Of a stretch of DNA of 64,000 nucleotides, positions 56,357 to 64,000 are shown in pieces (positions within the stretch are counted from its first letter, which is position 1; each line of letters opens with the position of its first letter). The stretch comes from Saxidomus purpurata (Eukaryota > Mollusca > Bivalvia > Venerida > Veneridae): contig JAFMSR010000005.1 of assembly GCA_022818135.1 (NCBI GenBank), forward strand, positions 35,845,959 through 35,909,958, written 5' to 3'. A model generated the notes under the pieces. It saw only the letters and a program-made list of their open reading frames with translations, had not been told where the DNA came from and did no database searches. Position numbers and translations under genes: made by a program.

Positions 56357-58785
56357 ATGTGCGTGAAGTTAGCTGCCAGTTGCCAGTTGCCGGTTGCCAA
56401 TTCAATGCCAATTCAATTGGCAACTGGCAACTGGCAGCCAACTTCACACTCTTGTTGCCAATTCGTCTTCACTTGCAAATATTAACCAAAATCAAAATTG
56501 TTAAACCACGCGAATTGGCAACTGGCAACTGGCAGCCAGATGCCAATTCGATTTTTATATAAAATCTTAATAAAAGTTGAATTGGCAACTGGCAACCAAC
56601 TTCATATTCCAGATGCCAATTCAACTTTCACTTGCAAATAGCCAATTCGTTTAACCTCACTAATTGGCAACTGTTAACTGGCAGACAGATGCCAATTCGA
56701 TTTTTATGTAAAAATCTTAATAAAAGTTGAATTGGCAACTGGCAACTGGCAACCAACTTCCTATTCCAGATGCCAATTCAACTTTCACTAGCAAATAGCC
56801 AATTCGTTCAACCTAACGAACTGGCAACTGGCAATTGGCAGCCAGATGCCAATTCGATTTTTATGTAAAAATCTTAATAAAAGTTGAATTGGCAACTGGC
56901 AACCAGATGCCAATTCGTTCAACCTCGCGAATTGGCAATTGGCAACTGGCAGCCAGATGCAAATTCGATTTTTATGTTAAAATCTTAATAAAAGTTGAAT
57001 TGGCAACTGGCAACCAACAATATATTCCAGATGCCAATTCAACTTTCACTTGCCAATAACAAATTCGTTCAAACTCACGAATTGGCAACTGGTAACTGGC
57101 AGCCAGATGCCAATTCGATTTTTATGTAAAAATCTTAATAAAAGTTGAACTGGCAACTGGCAACTGGCAACCAGATGCCAATTCGTTCAACCTCGCGAAT
57201 TGGCAACTGGCAACTGGCACCCAGATGCCAATTCGATTTTTATGTAAAAATCTTAATAAAAGTTGAATTGGCAACTGGCAACCAACTTCATATTCCAGAT
57301 GCCAATTCAATTTTCATTTGCAAATAGCCAATTCGTTTAACCTCACAAATTGGCAACTGACAACTGGCAGCCAGATGCCAATTCGATTTTTATGTTAAAA
57401 TCTTAATAAAAGTTGAATTGGCAACTGGCAACTGGCAGCCAGATGCCAATTCGACTTCTGTCAGTAATTGTGAATAAAAATCGAATTGGCATCTGGTTGC
57501 CAGTTGCCAATTCAACTTTTATTAAGATTTTTACATAAAAATCGAATTGGCATCTGGGTGCCAGTTGCCAGTTGCCAATTCGTGAGTTTGAACGAATTTG
57601 TAATTGGCAAGTGAAAGTTGAATTGGCATCTGGAATATGAAGTTGGTTGCCAGTTGCCAATTCAACTTTTATTAAGATTTTTACATAAAAATCGAATTGG
57701 CATCTGGCTGCCAGTTGCCAGTTGCCAATGCAACTTTTATTAAGATTTTTACATAAAAAATCTATTTGGCATCTGGCTGCCAATTGCCAGTTGCCAGCTC
57801 GTTAGGTTGAACGAATTGGCTATTTGCAAATGAAAGTTGAATTGACATCTGGAATATGAAGTTGGTTGCCAGTTGCCAATTCAACTTTTATTAAGATTTT
57901 TACATAAAAATCGAATTGGCATCTGGCTGCCAATTGCCAGTTGCCAATTCGTGAGGTTGAACGAATTGGCTATTTGCAAGTGAAAGTTGAATTGGCATCT
58001 GGAATATGAAGTTGGTTGCCAGTTGCCAATTCAACTTTTATTAAGATTTTTACATAAAAATCGAATTGGCATCTGGCTGCCAATTGCCAGTTGCCAATTC
58101 GTGAGGTTGAACGAATTGGCTAATTGCAAGTGAAAGTTGAATTGGCATCTGGAATATGAAGTTGGTTGCCAGTTGCCAATTCAACTTTTATTAAGATTTT
58201 TACATAAAAATCGAATTGGCATCTGGCTGCCAGTTGCCAGTTGCCAGTTGCCAATTCGCTTTTTATTCACAATTACTGACAGAAGTCGAATAGGCATCTG
58301 GCTGCCAATTGCCAGTTGCCAATTCGTGAGGTTGAACGAATTGGCTATTTGCAAGTGAAAGTTGAATTGACATCTGGAATATGAAGTTGGTTGCCAGTTG
58401 CCAGCTGCTAATTCAACTTTTATTAAGATTTTTACATAAAAATGGAATTGGCATCTGGCTGCCAGTTGCCAGTTGCCAATTCGCTTTTGATTCACAATTA
58501 CTGACAGAAGTCGAATTGGCATCTGGCTGCCAGTTGCCAGTTGCCAATTCGTGAGGTTGAACGAATTGGCTATTTGCAAGTGAAAGTTGAATTGGCATCT
58601 GGAATATGAAGTTGGTTGCCAGTTGCCAATTTTTACATAAAAATCGAATTGGCATCTGGATGCCAGTTGCAAATTCGCGTGGTTTAACAAGAGTGTGAAG
58701 TTGGCTGCCAGTTGCCAGTTGCCAATTGAATTGGCATTGAATTGGCAACCGGCAACTGGCAACTGGCAGCTAACTTCACGCACAT
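56357..58785. mobile_element. Foldback-type transposable element with 9-bp target-site duplication
   Basis: A 2429-bp element made almost wholly of two inverted arms. The outer end is ATGTGCGTGAAGTTAGCTGC on the left; the reverse complement of the right end is identical over at least the first 100 bp. Inside, both arms consist of tandem units built from GGCAACTGGCA / TGCCAGTTGCC motifs, linked by the phrase AAAATCTTAATAAAAGTTGA. That phrase occurs seven times in the left arm and seven times inverted in the right arm. The arms meet near 57465-57485 at a small spacer, CTTCTGTCAGTAATTGTGAA, which also recurs inverted at about 58265 and 58495. Long repeat-built terminal inverted repeats with a 9-bp duplication match the classic foldback (FB) design known from Drosophila. 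No transposase gene is present, so it is non-autonomous. The frames of up to 216 codons seen here arise from the repeats. Confidence 0.9.
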
Positions 58786-58794
58786 AGTCGGGCG
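58786..58794. repeat. Target-site duplication, right
   Basis: AGTCGGGCG, immediately after the right end of the foldback element; identical to 56348-56356. Confidence 0.9.
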
Positions 58795-59720
58795 TGGTAC
58801 TGTACATTACATGCGTGCGTATAATATTCATGATTCATTATAGAAACGTATTTTAACGTATATTGCCAATAATTTTTTATGTTTCAAACGTGATGATAAA
58901 TACAGACTGGGCTACACTGAATTTTGTATCAAAGCGCGTCACGTTCCCACAAAGTTCAACTGGTCACGATATAATTTAATATATAAGAATCTACGACAGA
59001 ACAAATATAAGTTTGAATACATGTGAAAATGAATGTTAAACCACAATTATTTCAGGAACTCACTGTCTTTAGCAGTGGTCACTTGTATTGCTTAGCAATA
59101 ACACATTAACTTTCGGTTGGGTGTGGTTCTGTATGCCATAATGCTCCTGCTCAATTTGAATCTTACAGGGATATTTAATCGTATGTTGAATATATTTTTG
59201 TTTCTATTTCAACAATAGGTAACAATAGATACGGACTGGGTTATAATTAATTCTTAACAAAGTCAGTAAATGAACGATTACAGTCTAAAGGCACCTATAC
59301 ACTTGCATCAGGTGATAACACATCTCATCTAGTAAATAATGTTCAAACAGAAGTTGAAGACATAACAAAATATATAAATAAAAAAATCTAAGTTTGAATA
59401 CGTATAAAAAGAACATCAAACAAAATATTATCAAGAAAACGCTACTTTAAACAGTCGTCAAATGTTTGTCTGCATTTGTTTTGCTTAGCAATATTACAAT
59501 CAACTTCCGGTTGGGTGTGGTACTGCAGGTCGAATGCGCCAAATCGATTTCAGTTTTTCAGGAATATATAGCGTAACTAACTAACTATGTAGCTTATCAT
59601 TTTTCTATTCATACAGTATTATACAGACTAGGTTATGCTAAATTTTTAATAAAATCAGTAAATGAATAATTTCGATTCTAATGTGCTTGTATACAAGTAT
59701 CACGTGCTCACAAAACCCAG

Positions 59721-60239
59721 AAAGCATCTAATTCTTATAATGTACCTAAATAAGTACAAGACAGAGCAAAACGTAGCAATAAAAATAAGAAAGTAAATCA
59801 TACCTGAAGTATTATATCTTTAATATTAGTATATCCAAAAATATAACACATATATTAATAAGGTAGAAAATGAAAATGGTACGGTTGTTGATTTAGAAAG
59901 TTGATGATCATTGAGAAGATTATTTACGCAATATATTTACATTGTACAATTTCCAACACTTCACTCGCATCACTGAGCTTCACTGTAGGAGTTTTCATAA
60001 TTCATCATCCGATATCATTACGATATTATAGATTCGACTTTTTGCAATCTTTATGAAACCATTAAGAATTTCGGATTAGCATAGCATTTAAATATCATCT
60101 AGGTCGTATTTTTATCAAAACTGTGTAATATTATTTGAATTTTCTATTTGGTATGAAATCACTTAACACATATGCCAGTTATTGTATTTAACAATAGAAT
60201 ACCTGGTCATACATCAAATTATGATAAAACAAGCAAATT
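59721..60239. other. No gene seen
   Basis: AT-rich sequence after the tandem array, with no frame or repeat of note. Confidence 0.5.
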
Positions 60240-60800
60240 CGTTGAAGTGCAACCCCCACCGTGTAGGGCAACATTCATGGAAGGATAAAATGAAGTTAAA
60301 ACGACCGGATTGAAAGAAAGACTTTTTGAAGTTTCTTTGTAGATTACTAGTATATAGGGGAATGCGTTTAATTTAAACAACCCGACCCCCTGCGAAGGCC
60401 TTATTTCAGCGGGTATAAATTTCGTTTTGCAGATTTGGTTAGAGGCCATAAGACTTTTAATTTGACATGATTAAATTTCATTCTGATCACTATTGGGTGA
60501 GGGGGATCATATACAGATTATAAAGGGAAGATGATCCATCCCACAGGGGCCTCGTTCTTTAAGGGATCATCTTAATTTAGTTTTTATTCATAAGAAAAAG
60601 AGCCCCATATAATTTTGGACTCGTATCTGAAGAAATCGGTTTTCTAAAAGCAGTTTTGGTTAGGGACCATTAGATTACTAATGTAACCAAATCCAATGCC
60701 TTAGTATAATGATGTCAAAAGAGTTTTTTCAAGTCCCTACATAGATTATAAAGGGAAAGCAGCCCCAACCCTCTAGGGGCTTTCAATGTCTTTAAACAAC
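60240..60800. repeat. Degenerate ~200-bp repeat
   Basis: Related phrases recur: TTGGTTAGAGGCCATAAGAC (60436) and TTGGTTAGGGACCATTAGAT (60656), AGATTATAAAGGGAAGATGA (60515) and AGATTATAAAGGGAAAGCAG (60745), each followed by CCC...AGGGGC. The spacing of about 220-230 bp suggests two to three old tandem units. Confidence 0.6.
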
Positions 60801-60849
60801 TCTTTGAAGTTCAACAAACACCTATTAAATGATAATTTTACACAATATT

Positions 60850-61085
60850 GTCAACCGTTTTTAAAGTTTTCATATTGAATATATAAGAAAAATCAATTAC
60901 AGACAGTAACTCTGGAGTAACAAAGATAATCCTGGCAAAAGCTGCGCGTGCATCACCTCATTATACTGATCTATACGTATTTTTACATTTCATGAAATTA
61001 CATCCTATTGGTTGATAAGCTATGGCTCCGGACAGACGGACTGACAACGTCAAACTAATATTCGTCTGTCTTCGGTGATCGTAAA
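60850..61085 (+). repeat. Dispersed repeat, copy B
   Basis: Diverged copy of 2650-2925. It shares the order TTTTAAAGTTTTCATA, AGTAACTCTGGAGTAAC, GGCAAAAGCTGCG, TCCTATTGGTTGATAAGC, then ATGGCTCCGGACAGACGGAC and GACAACG. The copies share perhaps two bases in three. Confidence 0.55.
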
Positions 61086-61317
61086 TTACTAATACGCATA
61101 TAGTAAGAAGTTGGAGAGCAGTTATACTTGCTTGTAGAATGTTGTGCTTTCATTGCAGACTTTAAATTTTAGAAGCGGCATTGCAATGGAGCTAAAATGT
61201 CATGCTGCATATTTGGACAGCATTGATCTTTCCGACATTCACTTACCGGCTGATGATTTCGATTCTTCATTTGGCAATGTTAGAGATATATCTATTCCTT
61301 ATGTGTCAAAGTTCAAT

Positions 61318-61500
61318 TCAGCATGGTCTGCCGCTCATCCCGGAGTTTGCGGGTTCGAGCCCAACTGGAGTCACGACCGGTACTCCTCATATGACACCAG
61401 TACTAGTTTTTTCCAGGAAGCGGACTCGATAATGACTCGATGAGCTACAAGCTTTCTTCAAAATCATGCTAAAATAAATTAATATAAACTATAGAAAGTC
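61318..61500 (+). mobile_element. tRNA-derived SINE, copy 3
   Basis: It has CATCCCGGAGTTTGCGGGTT-CGAGCCC (B box), then GTCACGACCGGTACTCCTCA, TATGACACCAGTACTAG, TTTTTTCCAGGAAGCGGACT and TGACTCGATGAGCTACAAGC before an AT-rich tail. It matches copy 1 over about 150 bp including the tail, and copy 2 over the head and body. It makes a 99-codon plus frame at 61144-61443 that should be ignored. Confidence 0.8.
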
Positions 61501-64000
61501 TGAACTTATCGAAATTTATAATTTAATTTTAATTGTAGGTAACTTTAAATGCTTGATGTGCACATTTATATGTGGCGACTATTTACTACAAAACAGGGGA
61601 GGGGCCTAAAATAAATATTTTAATTTTATGTACATGAAGCTTATAATCACAGACAAATTAAGTGAATTGTTAACCAGAGGATAGTCCCATCGAAAACCGT
61701 TAAGTTTTGGGGGTTTTTTTGCAAATTGAAACACCTTTTTTAGTCCTCGGTACTAGATTGTACCTTTTTACCCAATAGTTTGTACTAGCCTTATCTTAAA
61801 ACAGACATTAAACATACTGTGGAAAACAAAGAGAAACTTATATCTATGTCTAAAACGATATTTCTAGCATATATTGTACTAGCTTCAAAACATCTTTCAT
61901 AGGTATTCCTTTGCTACGTTCTGTAACAATACCAGTTTTACCGGTACTTTTCCCAAATTGTCCTTGAATATTTTGAATATTTTCTAATTCAGATTATTTT
62001 GGACCTTCAACCAGTTCAGTGTTTTACTACGCTGCACTTCCCTGTCAAATCTCTTCCTAACAGATACAAATATATGTGTGAGTATATTATTATGATACCT
62101 AATTGTACATTTCGACCATTCTCGTTCAGCATTATGGAGAGTTTAATAAATGGTGTCTGTAAATTGATATTCCAATAGTGTTAACAGTACATGTACATGT
62201 CTAAATCAGTTACTAGTCTGAATAAAAAGTATCTCATTATTCTACTATATTTCATGGCACAGTTTCCATTATATTTTACATGTATAGGATTTTGTTTCAT
62301 TCTCTGAGGCAGTCTGGATAGTAGAACAAAATAGTCTGGAGTTCCTTCCCCTTATTACTACGTAATTATAGGAAGTCGGGAACCAGACTAAGAACAAAAC
62401 TGAAAAAGATATATTTCAAGGCCTGGTGGCCTAGTACAATGTTATGTCGGATACGCATATTGTTTTGAAACGTAAACAAACGTAAATATCCAATCTAAAT
62501 AGCCAAATAGTGAAAGTCTTTACCATTTATACTTAATTTTGAAGAGTTCACCTCATTCTACAAAATGAAAATGGGGCTATCATTTATTGTTTTTTTATTC
62601 AACCAGATATAAGTAAATTCTTGTCTCAAACAATATTTTACTAACGTTCAGACACAAAATTTCAGAAAGAGACCCCAAAATAACAGGTGGCGATACGGTA
62701 AAGCTTCTGAAACATCTTGTCAAGTAATTTAAGTTTTGATTTTATAGAAAAAACAACTGTTAAGCATAGTTAAGCAGCAATAAGTCGGTAAGCTGTTTTA
62801 AAACATATTTTTACTAAAAAGAATTTTCTTTTGATAGTTTTACCCTAAATGAGATTCTGTTCAGCGCCGAATACAAAGGTATTGGAAACACTGTGGAGAA
62901 TGGCATTTTGCTTAGCATCTCATGGCTATTCATTATTTTCCAAAGACTTATCAATGAATATAAATCTACCTTCTCCCAAAATTAATAGAAACATTTGAAC
63001 AATGGCACTTCGGACATGAAAATACATAATATATAGCCAAAGATGTATTATCATACTGTTTTATACCTTTATTCACGTAATATTTATTCCGGTAAGCTAT
63101 CCCTGTGTTGCGATACACATTGTTTGAGGGAATGCACAATAACCTTTACACGATGTCAGATTTGTTAGCCTTTTTGGAATGGGAATCACTAATGTATTGC
63201 TTGCTCGTGCCATTTGGTTTGCGTTACAATACTTCCACTTCCAATTCTGCTTATATATTGATTGTATCTTATAGCATTTAGCATTACAACCTCTCTTAGC
63301 AACACCTCCGAAGAGCAAAAACCTCTCTACAAAGGCAGATGTTTTTTTCCCAAAGCAGTTAGATCTGTACGAATAAACCTCCCCAGAGCAACAACCTCTC
63401 CTTAACAAACAAAAATTGATATTCCCTTTGGTGTTGTTGTGGAGAGGTTGTATTATATATGTATTTGCAATTGCTTCAGTTTGTGTCTACATCTTACGTT
63501 TGTATACTTGTGTGCGTTTTTGTGTGTCTTTTTCGTGTGCAATGTCTACTTTTGAAATTCTCATGTGTCTGCCCTCCGTGTTCTCCTTCGCCTTGTGCGT
63601 ATCGTTTGCTGTATAAAGTTTACACGATAAGGCAATCATGCGTATCGTTATTGTTAACTTGTATATCTGATTTTATATTTATCAATAGTATTGTAATGAA
63701 AAGAAAAAAGTGCGTGTTTTAAGTTTAGTTAGCAAGATACGCACTTGAAGCAACTTTAACTATAATGAGCTTTTATATACCTATCTTCAAAGGCATGTAT
63801 CATTCATAATTTTCCGTCGCTGTACGAACAGATAACCTGCTTCATAAGAAACTGTCACATACGCGATCAACATAGATTGAACCTGAATTTCCGCTAATGA
63901 GGCCTCATATCGAGGAAGATTTTGGCACACCTTCCTTTTTATGTCCGTAAAAATTTTCTGCTAGATATCGAGTGCAAATGTATTGGGAACATGTAAAGTA
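61501..64000. other. No supported gene
   Basis: AT-rich. Around 62419-62455 CCTGGTGGCCTAGTACAATG could be a decayed tRNA-like head. At 63280-63450 GAGAGGTTGTTGCTC-like phrases recur in both orientations and create a 103-codon minus frame (63097-63408) without recognisable features. Hydrophobic plus frames at 63416-63722 look incidental. Confidence 0.35.

Larger units (their letters stand above)
55400..59720 (+). repeat. Degenerate tandem array, ~330-400-bp unit, at least 4 copies
   Basis: The landmark ACAATCAACTTCCGGTTGGG, GTGTGGTACTG occurs in variants near 55489, 56333 (interrupted), 59101 and 59499. TTGCTTAGCAATA-like text precedes it, and ATGCTCCTG...TTTGAATCTTAC follows it in two copies. 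A second landmark, ACAGACTGGGCTACACTGAA, recurs at 58902, 59231 and 59623, spaced 329 and 392 bp. A third, AAGTTTGAATAC, is at 59012 and 59391. The foldback element splits one unit at the CGGTTGGG-like site; removing it and one 9-bp duplicate restores the unit. The dispersed repeat at 55850-56230 appears inserted in the first gap. Confidence 0.75.

Noticed and set aside
56041..58831. Many frames of 60-216 codons rich in NWQLA/CQLPVA repeats
   Set aside because: They lie in the foldback element's tandem motifs and occur on both strands symmetrically.
61144..61443. 99-codon plus-strand frame
   Set aside because: Its second half is SINE copy 3 read through.
63097..63408. 103-codon minus frame with several Cys
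   Set aside because: It lies over repeated GAGAGGTTGTTGCTC-like phrases and has no start context or domain.

Overview
This looks like a piece of a large, AT-rich animal genome, most likely a bivalve or related mollusc. The coding DNA is a few short exons with canonical splice sites spread over long introns. There is a Grainyhead-family transcription factor, and the rest is crowded with decayed mobile elements: tRNA-headed SINEs, MITEs, Tc1-like remnants, minisatellites and dispersed repeats of a kind I remember from bivalves. There are no bacterial operons, CRISPR arrays or rRNA genes. The mollusc assignment is inference. Almost every long open frame falls in a tandem repeat.

Positions 1-9.4 kb carry the minus-strand gene for a Grainyhead (grh / GRHL) orthologue. 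Six coding exons can be read: 9050-9367, 6783-6975, 3887-5029, 3413-3576, 3171-3265 and 368-479. The first five join with matching phases. One short exon of the DNA-binding domain, expected between 3171 and 479, could not be found. The true 5' end lies upstream (above 9367) and the 3' end lies beyond position 1. The introns hold a ~160-bp tandem repeat, a SINE, a dispersed repeat and an internally deleted Tc1-like transposase.

Positions 9.4-26 kb are mostly non-coding. They contain a SINE followed by a 5 x 48-bp minisatellite, a 232-bp MITE with TA target duplication, a nuclear-receptor-type palindrome, a ~716-bp tandem duplication with a long hairpin and a small acidic ORF, and one possible membrane-protein exon.

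Positions 26-42 kb contain candidate minus-strand exons. Five of them (41866-41926, 34663-34732, 31877-31904, 31447-31477, 30147-30274) have consistent splice phases from ATG to stop and may be one small unrecognised gene of about 105 residues. Several isolated candidate exons and a degenerate 36-bp minisatellite are also here.

Positions 42-64 kb are repeat territory: a 15 x 36-bp minisatellite at 43 kb, two copies of a ~400-bp repeat with a tRNA-like core, and a degenerate ~330-400-bp tandem array at 55.4-59.7 kb. Into that array a 2429-bp foldback element (56357-58785) has inserted. Its two arms are long inverted repeats built from short tandem motifs, its outer 100 bp are identical, and a perfect 9-bp target-site duplication flanks it. 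This is the most striking structure in the window.
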